In this document: positions 1-8,539 of the stretch, one piece after another
Position numbering within the stretch: position 1 is the stretch's first letter
How the letters are laid out: the number at the start of each line of letters is the position of its first letter
Origin: Maribacter polysaccharolyticus
Lineage (GTDB): Bacteria > Bacteroidota > Bacteroidia > Flavobacteriales > Flavobacteriaceae
Assembly (NCBI RefSeq): GCF_028882255.1
Contig: NZ_JARBUY010000003.1
Location: forward strand, 271,018 to 335,017
Reading direction: 5' to 3'
DNA: 64,000 nt
The notes under the pieces: generated by a model
Databases searched by the model: none
What the model was told of the DNA's origin: nothing
The model's input: only the letters and a program-made list of their open reading frames with translations
Program-made: the position numbers and the translations under genes

Positions 1-107
1 ATAGGGTGAATACCGAAAATGAGGCGATTAAAAAAGGTGCCGAAGAGAAATTCAAAGAGGTGCAGAAGGCCTATGATCAACTTCAAAAAGAAAGGGGAAT
101 AATCTAA
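1..107 (+). CDS. C-terminal fragment of a DjlA-like J-domain protein (partial, 5' end outside window)
   Basis: The window opens inside a reading frame that starts at base 3 and ends with TAA at 105-107. The visible residues run RVNTENEAIKKGAEEKFKEV and then QKAYDQLQKERGII. This is how the last helix of a J domain ends when the J domain sits at the C terminus, as in DjlA/TerB-type co-chaperones (E. coli DjlA ends in a similar QQAYELIKQQKG-like stretch). The HPD tripeptide would lie just upstream of the window, so co-chaperone function is inferred. The next gene starts 14 nt downstream on the same strand, so the two are probably co-transcribed. Confidence 0.7.
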   Translation, partial: RVNTENEAIKKGAEEKFKEVQKAYDQLQKERGII

Positions 108-121
108 AAGTACATTTTATA

Positions 122-706
122 ATGGCAAATTTTTGGTTTTATATAGAACTGGGACTTCATCATGTGTTGGACATTTCGGCCTATGATCATATTTTGTTCT
201 TGGCGGCTTTAAGCTTGCCGTTTACCTTTAAGAATTGGAAAAAAATAGTGATCTTGGCAACCGTTTTCACCATTGCCCATTGTCTTTCCTTAGGGCTATC
301 GGTCTATGAGGTTTTGGTTATCGACAGTGGGTTGATCGAGTTTCTTATCCCAGTGACCATTTTATTGACCGCAATCTTCGATCTGGTGTATCTAAAATCG
401 AATACCGCCGAAAAAAGTATCGCACTGCATATTTTGGCGACCACCTTTTTTGGACTTATACATGGTTTTGGGTTCAGTAATTATTTTAAAATGCTCATGG
501 CCGGGGAGGAAGAGAAACTCACTCCTTTATTGGGTTTTGCAGGTGGGATCGAGCTGTCGCAGGTGCTCATTGTATTGAGCGTGCTGTCGATCACTTATCT
601 GGTCTTGTCCGCTTTTAAGTTAAAACGTGATTATTTTATCCTTGCCGCCTCAATATTGATTATATTCATCACAATACCAATGCTTATTGCAACGTTTCCT
701 TGGTAA
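122..706 (+). CDS. HupE/UreJ-family integral membrane protein
   Basis: 194 aa, almost entirely hydrophobic, with about six membrane helices. Polar residues inside the helices fit the HupE/UreJ_2 family: a His-His pair near residue 13, an Asp-His pair near residue 22, TIAH near residue 50 and GLIHGFGFS near residue 118. Family members are proposed nickel or cobalt permeases in hydrogenase and urease loci, but the short Bacteroidota form occurs without such enzymes and its substrate is unproven. No hydrogenase or urease gene is present here. It follows the J-protein fragment by 14 nt and precedes the dCMP deaminase gene by 89 nt. Confidence 0.8.
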   Translation: MANFWFYIELGLHHVLDISAYDHILFLAALSLPFTFKNWKKIVILATVFTIAHCLSLGLSVYEVLVIDSGLIEFLIPVTILLTAIFDLVYLKSNTAEKSIALHILATTFFGLIHGFGFSNYFKMLMAGEEEKLTPLLGFAGGIELSQVLIVLSVLSITYLVLSAFKLKRDYFILAASILIIFITIPMLIATFPW

Positions 707-795
707 GGTATGTTAATTTTACCCTATAGTTTTGCCAGGCTTTTATAAAGCGGGTATATTAGACTATTGGCAATATAAAAGTTGATAAAGCCTTT

Positions 796-1236
796 ATGAA
801 GAAATCCAAACAAGAAAAATACGATAGGGCCTATTTGAGAATGGCAGCGGAATGGGGTAAACTGTCTTATTGCAAGCGGAAACAAGTAGGGGCCATAGTC
901 GTAAAGGACCGAATGATCATTTCGGATGGTTACAATGGCACCCCGACGGGATTTGAAAATTTCTGTGAGGACGATGAAGGATATACCAAATGGTATGTGC
1001 TTCATGCCGAGGCCAATGCCATTTCCAAAGTGGCGTCATCAACACAGTCCTGTGAGGGGGCAACCCTTTATATCACCCTTTCGCCATGTAGGGAATGTAG
1101 TAAGCTGATCCATCAATCTGGCATAAAACGTGTGGTATACAATGTAGCCTATAAAGACGCTTCCGGATTGGAATTTTTGGAAAAAGCAGGGGTCGAATTG
1201 GTTCATATGCCCATTATTGAGGAAGCGGTAATCTAA
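796..1236 (+). CDS. comEB: Deoxycytidylate (dCMP) deaminase
   Basis: 146 aa, the usual length for bacterial dCMP deaminase. The zinc-dependent cytidine deaminase fold shows in HAEANAI (zinc ligand His plus catalytic Glu) and SPCRECS (two zinc-ligand Cys). The N-terminal part (KKQVGAIVVKD and SDGYNGTPTGFENFCE regions) is the nucleotide-binding portion typical of the dCMP rather than the cytosine or tRNA branch. The enzyme converts dCMP to dUMP, supplying thymidylate synthesis. It is followed 14 nt later by the S41 peptidase gene. The reverse-strand ORF across its 5' half is a shadow. Confidence 0.93.
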   Translation: MKKSKQEKYDRAYLRMAAEWGKLSYCKRKQVGAIVVKDRMIISDGYNGTPTGFENFCEDDEGYTKWYVLHAEANAISKVASSTQSCEGATLYITLSPCRECSKLIHQSGIKRVVYNVAYKDASGLEFLEKAGVELVHMPIIEEAVI

Positions 1237-1250
1237 AAGAAGCATTTAGT

Positions 1251-2876
1251 TTGAAAGGAAAATATAATTACATATTACCCACGATAATCGCAGCGGCCTT
1301 GGCGGTAGGTGTTTTTTTTGGCGGAAAATTACATTTTAATGATTCGCCCGAACAACTGTTCACCACCAACTCCAAGAAAGATAAGCTAAATAGATTGATC
1401 GACTATATCGATTACGAATATGTCGATGATATTGATACCGATAGCATCGTGGATGTTACCGTGAACAATATCCTCGAAAAGTTAGACCCACATTCGGTCT
1501 ATATTCCGGAACGTGAGATGGAAGAGGTTTCCGAAAATATGAAAGGTGACTTTGTCGGGATCGGCATTAATTTCTACCCCTATAATGATACCATTTCGGT
1601 AATCCGCACCATAGACGATGGCCCAAGTTTTCTAAAAGGTATTTTGCCTGGGGATCGTATCTTAATGGCGGATAACGATACCTTGTTCGGCAAGAATTTG
1701 GCCAGTGAGAGCATTGTGGAAAAATTGAAAGGTGAGAAAGGCTCTTTGGTTGAGCTTACCGTTTTTCGTAAAAGTATAGGCAAGACCTTCAAAGTAAATG
1801 TAAAGCGCGATGTGGTTCCGATAAAAAGTGTCGAGGCCTATTTTATGATGACCCCTAAGATGGGGTATATCAAGGTAAACCGTTTTGCGGAGTCTACTTA
1901 TCGGGAGTTCAAGAAAGCCCTCAGTGCCTTGAGGAAACAAGGTGCCGAAAGGCTTACGTTGGATTTAAGGGATAATCCAGGGGGGTATTTGGGTATTGCC
2001 GAACAAATGGCCGATGAATTTTTGCCAGATGGAAAGTTGATTCTTTTTACCAAGAACAAAAAAGGTAGGATCGATAAGATATATGCCACCGATAAAGGTA
2101 GTTTTGAAGATAAACCCCTTTATGTACTGATCAATGAGCGATCGGCTTCGGCAAGTGAAATAATAGCCGGTGCGTTGCAAGATAACGATCTGGGGACCAT
2201 AGTCGGGCGACGTTCTTTCGGAAAAGGCCTTGTACAGCGTGAAATGGATCTTGGAGACGGTTCTGCCGTACGTTTAACGGTTTCCAGATATTATACCCCA
2301 ACAGGTCGTAGCATACAACGGACGTATAAAAATGGGAACAAAGACTATTACAAACGGTTTACCGATAGATATCACAATGGGGAATTGGTTTCGGTAGATA
2401 GTATCAAAGTGGCCGACTCCTTAAAGTTCACTACCCCAAAAGGCCGTGTGGTGTATGGCGGAGGGGGAATTATCCCTGATGTTTTCGTCCCAATAGGCTC
2501 CAATGAGGAAGAAGCCGTTGAAAGCATGGATAACCTCGGGTTTTTATCCTTTTTTGTATTTGAATACCTCGATGGGGACCGTAGCCGGTTCTCGGATATA
2601 TCCGAAGAGGAATTCATAAATGAATACCGGGTAGACGATATTCTTTTTGAAAGGTTTGTGGATTATTCGGTAGACCGTGGCCTAAAATTGGATTTCTATG
2701 ATTATGAAACGCAATTGAAGTTGTATCTAAAAGCCGCTTTGGCAGATCAGTTGTTCGGGGCCAATATCCATGCGAAAATCAAAAGTTCGGCAGATGCGAT
2801 GCTCCAAAAGGTATTGGAGTTGGATGCACCCATGGTTAACCGTTCCGAGACCGATAAGATCGAGGCGACCAATTAA
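1251..2876 (+). CDS. S41-family C-terminal processing peptidase
   Basis: 541 aa. An N-terminal hydrophobic segment (residues about 7-23) anchors or exports it. A PDZ domain lies near residues 95-175 and the tail-specific protease domain follows. DLRDNPGG sits near residue 238. The catalytic pair is Ser300 (in SASASEI) and Lys325 (in SFGKGLVQ), spaced 25 residues apart as in Prc. Such enzymes degrade or mature periplasmic proteins from their C termini. The apparent start is TTG at 1251, since no in-frame ATG gives the signal segment. It ends directly against the oppositely oriented small membrane gene (2876/2877). Confidence 0.92.
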   Translation: MKGKYNYILPTIIAAALAVGVFFGGKLHFNDSPEQLFTTNSKKDKLNRLIDYIDYEYVDDIDTDSIVDVTVNNILEKLDPHSVYIPEREMEEVSENMKGDFVGIGINFYPYNDTISVIRTIDDGPSFLKGILPGDRILMADNDTLFGKNLASESIVEKLKGEKGSLVELTVFRKSIGKTFKVNVKRDVVPIKSVEAYFMMTPKMGYIKVNRFAESTYREFKKALSALRKQGAERLTLDLRDNPGGYLGIAEQMADEFLPDGKLILFTKNKKGRIDKIYATDKGSFEDKPLYVLINERSASASEIIAGALQDNDLGTIVGRRSFGKGLVQREMDLGDGSAVRLTVSRYYTPTGRSIQRTYKNGNKDYYKRFTDRYHNGELVSVDSIKVADSLKFTTPKGRVVYGGGGIIPDVFVPIGSNEEEAVESMDNLGFLSFFVFEYLDGDRSRFSDISEEEFINEYRVDDILFERFVDYSVDRGLKLDFYDYETQLKLYLKAALADQLFGANIHAKIKSSADAMLQKVLELDAPMVNRSETDKIEATN

Positions 2877-3080
2877 TCAGTCTTTATCTACTTTCTTCTG
2901 GATTTTCCGGGAAGTAAGGAATATCAATAAAATTACGATGGCACATAGTGCGGCTAAAATCCCTATTAAGGCAATGACACTATTTCCCTCGAATGGATTG
3001 TTATAATCCACGAGGGTTACGTTGTAACCAATGAGGGCAATGGCCAATACAAGCAGTATAAGGGTTAGGGTTCTGTTCAT
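2877..3080 (-). CDS. Small two-helix membrane protein, unknown function
   Basis: 67 aa with two predicted membrane helices (residues about 4-22 and 35-56) and a Lys-rich cytoplasmic-looking tail ending KKVDKD. It lies 3 nt downstream of the MarC-family gene on the same strand and is probably co-transcribed with it. Its stop abuts the stop of the protease gene. No recognised family; function unknown. The even hydrophobicity, charged tail and tight packing argue that it is a real gene. Confidence 0.65.
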   Translation of the reverse strand: MNRTLTLILLVLAIALIGYNVTLVDYNNPFEGNSVIALIGILAALCAIVILLIFLTSRKIQKKVDKD

Positions 3081-3083
3081 TTT

Positions 3084-3662
3084 TTAAAACAATCCATTGA
3101 TATTGGCAGTGAAAAGTTTCACGGCAATGGCCAACAATATCACCCCGAATACCTTTCGGATAATACTGATTCCATTTGCACCTAGGATCTTTTCAATACG
3201 TTTTGATGACTTTAGAACTATATATACAAATATAATGTTTATGAGAATGGCAACAATGATATTTTCAACATGATATTCTGCCCGTAACGATAATAACGAG
3301 GTCATCGTACCGGCTCCTGCAATCAGTGGGAAGGCTATAGGCACTATGGAGGCACTTTCAGGTTCATCATCTTTGTATAAGGTGATACCTAGGATCATTT
3401 CGATGGCCAGGAAGAAAATGATAAAGGAACCGGCAACGGCGAAGGAATAAACATCAATACCGATCAAGGTCAGGATTTCCTTGCCCAAAAAAAGAAAAGC
3501 GATCATGATCAAGGCGGCTACCAATGAGGCTTTTTCAGACTGTATATGACCTACCTTCTTACGCAATCCTATTATTACGGGAATACTGCCGATAATATCG
3601 ATTACTGCAAAAAGTACCATGCCCGAAGTCATGATTTCCCTAAAGTCTAATTTCAATTCCAT
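3084..3662 (-). CDS. MarC-family integral membrane protein
   Basis: 192 aa from ATG at 3662, about six membrane helices. The opening MTSGMVLFAVIDIIGSIPV and the internal FPLIAGAGTMTSLLSL are characteristic of MarC/YchE/YhgN proteins. Despite the name, MarC is not an established multidrug transporter and the family's substrate is unknown. A TTG codon at 3689 would add nine residues; the ATG is preferred because homologues start close to the MELxFxE stretch. The small membrane gene follows 3 nt after its stop. Confidence 0.88.
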   Translation of the reverse strand: MELKLDFREIMTSGMVLFAVIDIIGSIPVIIGLRKKVGHIQSEKASLVAALIMIAFLFLGKEILTLIGIDVYSFAVAGSFIIFFLAIEMILGITLYKDDEPESASIVPIAFPLIAGAGTMTSLLSLRAEYHVENIIVAILINIIFVYIVLKSSKRIEKILGANGISIIRKVFGVILLAIAVKLFTANINGLF

Positions 3663-3742
3663 TGTCACTGTTTTTAAAAAAGTGGACAAATGTACATCAA
3701 CACATTAGTATATGGCTGCTCTTTTAAAAAATAATTATGGAA

Positions 3743-3771
3743 TTTAATGTAATGGTAATATACTATCTTTG
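3743..3771 (+). promoter_or_regulatory. Candidate Bacteroidota-type promoter for the DUF3109 gene
   Basis: A perfect -7 element TATCTTTG (consensus TAnnTTTG) lies at 3764-3771, with a weak TTTA in the -33 position at 3743-3746, 17 nt upstream. The ATG of the DUF3109 gene is at 3789, giving a short leader. Pattern match only. Confidence 0.45.
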
Positions 3772-3788
3772 ACCAAAATTTTGAAGGT

Positions 3789-4361
3789 ATGTTCCAATTG
3801 GGTAAAACCATCGTGTCGGAAGAGATCATCGAGAATGATTTTGTTTGCAATCTCAATGCCTGTAAAGGGGCTTGTTGTATCGATGGTACGGCCGGGGCAC
3901 CGGTAGAGGATCATGAAACCGAGATCCTGGTCGATATTTATAAGGATGTAAAACCGTTTCTTAGGCCCGAAGGTATCGCGGCTATTGAAGAACAGGGTGC
4001 CTTTATCAAAGGGGAAGACGGTGAATGGGAGACCACTTTGGTCAATAACAGCGAATGTGCCTATGTTATTTATGCGGACGATAAAACCGCCAAATGCGGT
4101 ATTGAGGAAGCGTATAACCAAGGGGTGATTTCCTGGAAAAAACCGGTATCGTGCCATATGTACCCGGTACGTGTCCGGGAGTATACCGAGCTTACCGCGG
4201 TCAATTACCACAAATGGGAAATATGCGATGCAGCCTGTGAACTTGGAAAGTCGCTTAAGGTCCCTGTTTACAAATTCGTCAAAGAGGCTTTAATACGCAA
4301 GTTTGGGGAAGAATGGTATGCGGAATTGGAAGAAATCGCTGCCGAGTATACTAAGTCGTAG
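3789..4361 (+). CDS. DUF3109-family cysteine-rich protein
   Basis: 190 aa. The Cys cluster CNLNACKGACC near residues 20-30, together with later cysteines (ECAYV, KCGI, SCHMYPVR, ICDAAC), matches the DUF3109/YkgJ-like group thought to bind a metal or iron-sulfur cluster. Function is unknown. It has its own promoter-like element immediately upstream. Its last 11 bases overlap the 3' end of the convergent sensor kinase gene, which ends at 4351. Confidence 0.85.
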   Translation: MFQLGKTIVSEEIIENDFVCNLNACKGACCIDGTAGAPVEDHETEILVDIYKDVKPFLRPEGIAAIEEQGAFIKGEDGEWETTLVNNSECAYVIYADDKTAKCGIEEAYNQGVISWKKPVSCHMYPVRVREYTELTAVNYHKWEICDAACELGKSLKVPVYKFVKEALIRKFGEEWYAELEEIAAEYTKS

Positions 4362-6321
4362 GCAAATGTAGGACCACCTTGGTGCCTATCGCTTTTTTCA
4401 TGTCATCGAACAGGTCAATGATGGTGACATCAAAGGTATTTTGATAGTCCCTCGCAAAATTCGCCAACCGTTCCTTGGTAATTTCGATCCCTACCGATTT
4501 TCGTTTCAGGACTTTACTTTTTTTAATGACTTCCGCGGCATCCCTACCCACCCCATTATCGGCAATACTGATGTCAATAAAATCATGGTCTCCTTTACTG
4601 ATGCGTAGTTCAATGTTTTTTTCACCCTCTTTGGAAGATAGACCATGCCATAAAGCATTTTCTAAAAAAGGTTGGAGGATCAAGGATGGGATTTTGACGG
4701 TATGGATATCGATACCCTCATCTATTTTAATGCTGAAGTTGATTTCATTTGAAAAACGGATGTTCTCGATGTTCATATAGAGCTCAACGGTTTCCAGTTC
4801 ATCGGCCAAGGAAATCTCTTTTAAAGATGAAGCCTCCAGTATTTTCCGCACTAATTTCGAAAATTTGTTCAAGTAGTGTACTGCGTTCTTCTTGTCATTG
4901 TTGATTATATATAACTTTATCGAATTCAGGGAGTTGAATAAAAAGTGCGGGTTCATTTGGCTGCGGAGCATGGATTGCTCCAAGGTCAACAGCTTTTTGT
5001 CGTTTTTAAGTTGGTATTGACGGTATAGGATGTAAAAAATACCGGATAACAAAATCAAGGCAAAACCTCCGATCAACAATCGGGTCTGGTTTTTACGAAG
5101 CTTTAATTTTACGATTTCATAATCTTTATTGATAATCGCTATTTCATTGTTTTTCTTTTCAATATTGTAACGGCTGATCAAATCGCCAACATACCGTAAG
5201 TTACGTTCGTTCACGGTTTTTTCTTCGTATTCCACGGCCAATTTATAATGGGCGAAGGCCTTTTTATAATTGCCTTGTTTTTCCGCGATCTCGGATAAGT
5301 ACATACTTGCCAGTGAAATATTTGAGGGTATTAGGTGTTTTTCAGCGATGCCCAGACCCTTTTCAAGGTTGGTAATGGCTTTGTTAAGGTTGTCCTTTAA
5401 TAGATAGGCCCGACCGAGATTGATGTATATGCCAGAAGTAAGGTATTGATCACCTATTTCGAGGGAAGCCAATAAGGTAGGTTCCAGAATTTCGACCGCC
5501 TGATTCAATTTGTTCTGTTCAATATAGACGTGGGCAATACTGTTTTTGCAAATGACCCTGCCTTTATCACTGTTAATCTCTTCATTATAGGCCAATGATG
5601 TTCTATAGCTTTGTAGGGCTTCTTCGAGTTTGCCCTGCAACTCGAAGCATTCCCCTATGTTTTGGTGATTTATGGCAAGTCCCAACTTATTGCCCAATTC
5701 ATTTTCGAGGATCAGGGATCTACGAAATTGATCGATGGCGAGGTCATATTGCTCTAGGGTTTGGTAGATATTGCCAATACCGTTTAACGATACATTGATA
5801 CTCCTTTTGATTCCTTCGGAAGGGTTTATTACCGATTCTGCCAGTGTCAAGGCCTCTTGATTATAATCCAGGGCCGATTTTATGGCATCCATCCTTCGAT
5901 GTACCACACTGAGCATATTAAGGCTGAATATTTCGAATTCCAGGTTATTGCCGGTTTTGGAGACGTCCAAAGCTTCTTGGTGTAGGCGTAGGGCCTGTGG
6001 AAATTGTGAAATGTCCCTATACCTTCGGCCCAATTGGTTTAAGGCGTATGCCTGCCCACTGTAATACTTGATATCACTCGCTTTTTGGGCGAAAGCGCGC
6101 ATTAAGGCGGTGTCTTTTTTAAACGGTCTTATACTGGCATCTATATCGGCATAAGTGCTCGGGGCAGATTTTAGTAGACTGTCAATGGTTTTTTCAAACG
6201 ATTCCGGTAGGATTTGGGCGTGCCCAATTTGGATATATAGGAAGGCTAGGAGGAAAATGAATTTCCATTTGCCCAAAAAGTAAGGGTTGTGATCATTAGT
6301 AAAAAGGTTCTGAATACGCAT
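4351..6321 (-). CDS. LytS-type sensor histidine kinase with TPR sensor region
   Basis: 656 aa. An N-terminal hydrophobic signal or anchor (residues about 18-36) precedes tetratricopeptide repeats from about 75 to 390, a second membrane helix near 420-440, a His_kinase domain with the phosphoacceptor His459 in NPHFLFNSL, and an HATPase with DNGVGRD. The architecture suits a kinase sensing an extracytoplasmic protein or peptide partner through its TPRs. It lies 8 nt downstream of the LytTR regulator gene, its evident partner. The last 11 nt overlap the convergent DUF3109 gene. The signal is unknown. Confidence 0.9.
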   Translation of the reverse strand: MRIQNLFTNDHNPYFLGKWKFIFLLAFLYIQIGHAQILPESFEKTIDSLLKSAPSTYADIDASIRPFKKDTALMRAFAQKASDIKYYSGQAYALNQLGRRYRDISQFPQALRLHQEALDVSKTGNNLEFEIFSLNMLSVVHRRMDAIKSALDYNQEALTLAESVINPSEGIKRSINVSLNGIGNIYQTLEQYDLAIDQFRRSLILENELGNKLGLAINHQNIGECFELQGKLEEALQSYRTSLAYNEEINSDKGRVICKNSIAHVYIEQNKLNQAVEILEPTLLASLEIGDQYLTSGIYINLGRAYLLKDNLNKAITNLEKGLGIAEKHLIPSNISLASMYLSEIAEKQGNYKKAFAHYKLAVEYEEKTVNERNLRYVGDLISRYNIEKKNNEIAIINKDYEIVKLKLRKNQTRLLIGGFALILLSGIFYILYRQYQLKNDKKLLTLEQSMLRSQMNPHFLFNSLNSIKLYIINNDKKNAVHYLNKFSKLVRKILEASSLKEISLADELETVELYMNIENIRFSNEINFSIKIDEGIDIHTVKIPSLILQPFLENALWHGLSSKEGEKNIELRISKGDHDFIDISIADNGVGRDAAEVIKKSKVLKRKSVGIEITKERLANFARDYQNTFDVTIIDLFDDMKKAIGTKVVLHLPTT

Positions 6322-6329
6322 TAATGGTT

Positions 6330-7064
6330 TTATATCATATCTAGAAAGTCGGATTTTTTTTGCCGGGAGACCGGAATCTTGTGGTTCGAACTAAGGACCA
6401 CATAGCCATCGGTTTTTAAAAATTCCTTTATTTTATGCAGATTGATGATATAGGAATTATGGATCCTGAAAAATGAATCGGCCGGTAGCAGGTCATTCAC
6501 TTCCTTTAACTTTTTGGTCAATAGGATCTTTTGGCCATCAACGAGGTAAATGGTACTGTAATTACCATCGGATTCGGCATAAAGTATTTCCTTACTTTCT
6601 AAAAATAGCAATTTACCGTCTGTATTGAAAGTTATTTTTTTATGTAAGGTACTCTCGTTGAAGTTTAGAAGTATTTTTTCTAGACGTTCGGAAGAGAAAT
6701 TTTTGGCATTGAACTTTTTGATTTTTTGGATGGTATCCTTCAGATCATCGGTATCAATGGGTTTTAAAAGGTAATCAATGGCTTCGTTTTTAAGTGCTTT
6801 TATGGCATATTGGTTGTAGGCCGTGGTAATTACCACAGGAAAATTCTTGTTGGTTAGTTTTTGTATGAACTGAAAACCATCCATCGTGGGCATTTCTATA
6901 TCCAAAAAGAGACAGTCGGGAGTGGTTTTGTTCAAATACTCCAACGCTTCAAAAGGGTCCGTGAACGAGGCAATTACCTTGATTTCATCACTAAAGTTCG
7001 TAAGCTCCCAAGAAAGACTTTGGAGGGCTTTGATCTCATCATCTACTATTATGGCTTCGAGCAT
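6330..7064 (-). CDS. LytTR-family response regulator
   Basis: 244 aa. The receiver domain (about 3-118) has the acidic pocket DDE near residue 8, phosphoacceptor Asp55 in FLDIEMP and Lys in YLLKPI. A LytTR DNA-binding domain (about 140-240) contains FFRIHNSYIINLHKIKEF and ends IPVSRQKKSDFLD. It should bind DNA as a dimer on paired direct repeats. It is first in a two-gene operon with the sensor kinase. A near-repeated AT-rich motif at 7161-7196, upstream of the start, is a candidate self-regulatory site. Confidence 0.92.
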   Translation of the reverse strand: MLEAIIVDDEIKALQSLSWELTNFSDEIKVIASFTDPFEALEYLNKTTPDCLFLDIEMPTMDGFQFIQKLTNKNFPVVITTAYNQYAIKALKNEAIDYLLKPIDTDDLKDTIQKIKKFNAKNFSSERLEKILLNFNESTLHKKITFNTDGKLLFLESKEILYAESDGNYSTIYLVDGQKILLTKKLKEVNDLLPADSFFRIHNSYIINLHKIKEFLKTDGYVVLSSNHKIPVSRQKKSDFLDMI

Positions 7065-7392
7065 ATTATAAAATCTATTGTAAGGTAATCAAATTTAAAA
7101 TTAAGTTTGGAGTAATCAAATGAATTTGTATATATGGAAGTGTTTTGAGTGTGGTTGGCCAATATTCGATTAAATAGGGTAGTATTCAATTTAATACAGT
7201 AAAATCCTACAAAATTACCCAATACTGCAAAAGAAGGAATTATCGATCGCCAATTATACATGTTTTAATGCCATTTATACATTATGTCGATAGTACTAAT
7301 GGCACTTGGAATAATTTAGGGTCATGAAAATTGTTTTTGTTCTCCCACACATCATAGGCCAATAACCCTGATTAAGAATAAAAAACCGACCC
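7065..7392. other. Intergenic region between the LytTR gene and the secreted small ORF
   Basis: 328 bp, AT-rich, separating divergent transcription units. The only structure seen is the direct repeat at 7161-7196. Short reverse-strand reading frames here have no convincing start or composition. No RNA gene recognised. Confidence 0.5.
7161..7196. promoter_or_regulatory. Imperfect 16-bp direct repeat, candidate LytTR binding site
   Basis: Two 16-mers, AATATTCGATTAAATA (7161-7176) and AGTATTCAATTTAATA (7181-7196), match at 13 of 16 positions and are offset by 20 bp, about two helical turns. LytTR regulators usually bind direct repeats spaced about 21 bp. The pair lies about 100-130 nt upstream of the LytTR gene and about 200 nt upstream of the + strand small ORF. 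Binding is inferred. Confidence 0.35.
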
Positions 7393-7533
7393 ATGAAAAG
7401 ATGTATAATAATGTTCGTCATTTTGGTGTCCGCTTTGTTAGTGGCGGTTTTATTGGATGAAAACAATGTGGATACGCTTGGTTCTGATTTACACAATAAT
7501 AAGGAACAGGCGGTTAACCATAGGTTCGAATAG
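7393..7533 (+). CDS. Possible 46-aa exported or membrane micro-protein
   Basis: An ATG at 7393 opens a 46-residue frame beginning MKRCIIMFVILVSALLVAVL and ending at TAG 7531-7533. The N terminus looks like a signal peptide or single membrane helix and the rest is polar. It lies 45 nt upstream of a secreted hypothetical gene on the same strand, so the two could form a unit. No family recognised. Support is limited to the signal-like N terminus and position. Confidence 0.4.
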   Translation: MKRCIIMFVILVSALLVAVLLDENNVDTLGSDLHNNKEQAVNHRFE

Positions 7534-7578
7534 GATTGCCCAAAGGTTTGGATAAAAGATATTGATTGGAAATAAGAT

Positions 7579-8139
7579 ATGACTCACTATATGTTCAAGT
7601 TTTTCAATATTGGATTTTGGTTCTTTATTCCGTTCATTTTCATTTCGAAAGCGGACATTGACCCAATGCCATGGACTTTGAATCACGATTATGTTAGGGT
7701 AGACTCAAGCAAGGCCAATGAAGCTTTTGGCCGATTGATGGATGGTAAGGTAACCTATGAAAATGTAGTGGGATATACCCAGAAGGGAATGCCCTATACA
7801 TCGGTATCCTTGAAATTTGCGGATGAAAATGGTGATGGGGATCAAAGAATGGAGTTCTTGATTAAGGAAATGAACAGTCAACAAGGCTTGCGAACCGGGG
7901 AATATAGATTACCGGACCATATCAACGGCTTTCTGAATAATTATGAAGGCGTGTTCGGATATGCCGATATTACCTTCTTTGGAGAAGAGCCCTTGTTTAC
8001 GGAAAAGGGAAAATTGGTAATTACCGAAATCGACCAGTGCGAATTAAAGGGTTATCTGAACGTCGTGTTCAGGGACTTGAAGGGGAAGGAAGTTTTGGTT
8101 AAAGGTGATTTCCATGCGGTAAACGCAACCATTGAGTGA
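7579..8139 (+). CDS. Hypothetical secreted protein
   Basis: 186 aa with a hydrophobic N terminus (residues about 5-22) resembling a signal peptide, then a soluble, probably beta-rich domain. The end (LKGYLNVVFRDLKGKEVLVKGDFHAV) resembles the final strand pair of small periplasmic Bacteroidota lipocalin-like domains, but I cannot assign a family. Asp and Gly-rich DENGDGDQ near residue 80 could bind calcium. A strong terminator lies about 290 nt downstream with no gene in between. Confidence 0.65.
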   Translation: MTHYMFKFFNIGFWFFIPFIFISKADIDPMPWTLNHDYVRVDSSKANEAFGRLMDGKVTYENVVGYTQKGMPYTSVSLKFADENGDGDQRMEFLIKEMNSQQGLRTGEYRLPDHINGFLNNYEGVFGYADITFFGEEPLFTEKGKLVITEIDQCELKGYLNVVFRDLKGKEVLVKGDFHAVNATIE

Positions 8140-8539
8140 TTTAGTTATCTTATTATATTATAAGTTCTTTTAAAATACAACAATACAATGCCAATAAAAA
8201 CGTACGGCTCAAAGGGGTTATGCATTAATTGCATACATCTGTTTTAGCAACAGCCTAACTGATGACAACTGCATTTTGACCTTGATCCATTTTGATGGAT
8301 TAATGGTTGCTTGATTATAGGTTTCGGGGGAACTACCTGGATCAGCACAATTTGTAGATAATTTGATTTTGATTTATCAGGGGGCCGTACAGTTTGGCAT
8401 TATCTTTATAAATTACACTTGTTAACACTAGCCAGATTCTTGATAATCTGGCTTTTTCTTTTATTTCCAAAAACCAATATCCGGTTATAGTCAATCAAAT
8501 ATCTTAACTTATAGGTGTATAATGGTCTTTTAGAGGAAT
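8140..8539. other. 400-bp intergenic stretch ending in a terminator; possible untranslated RNA
   Basis: No convincing coding frame. It contains a short inverted repeat (ATGCA-TTAAT-TGCAT near 8221) and a clear hairpin terminator at 8430-8463, well away from the preceding stop at 8139. This could be a long 3' untranslated region or a small RNA. No known RNA family recognised. Confidence 0.4.
8430..8463 (+). terminator. Intrinsic terminator
   Basis: Perfect 9-bp stem AGCCAGATT / AATCTGGCT with a 6-nt loop, followed by TTTTCTTTT. It ends the transcript that includes the secreted hypothetical gene and the untranslated stretch, about 80 nt before the HTCS gene. Confidence 0.8.

Noticed and set aside
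3744-4211. 155-aa reverse ORF over the DUF3109 gene
   Set aside because: Shadow of a strongly identified + strand gene; no family features.
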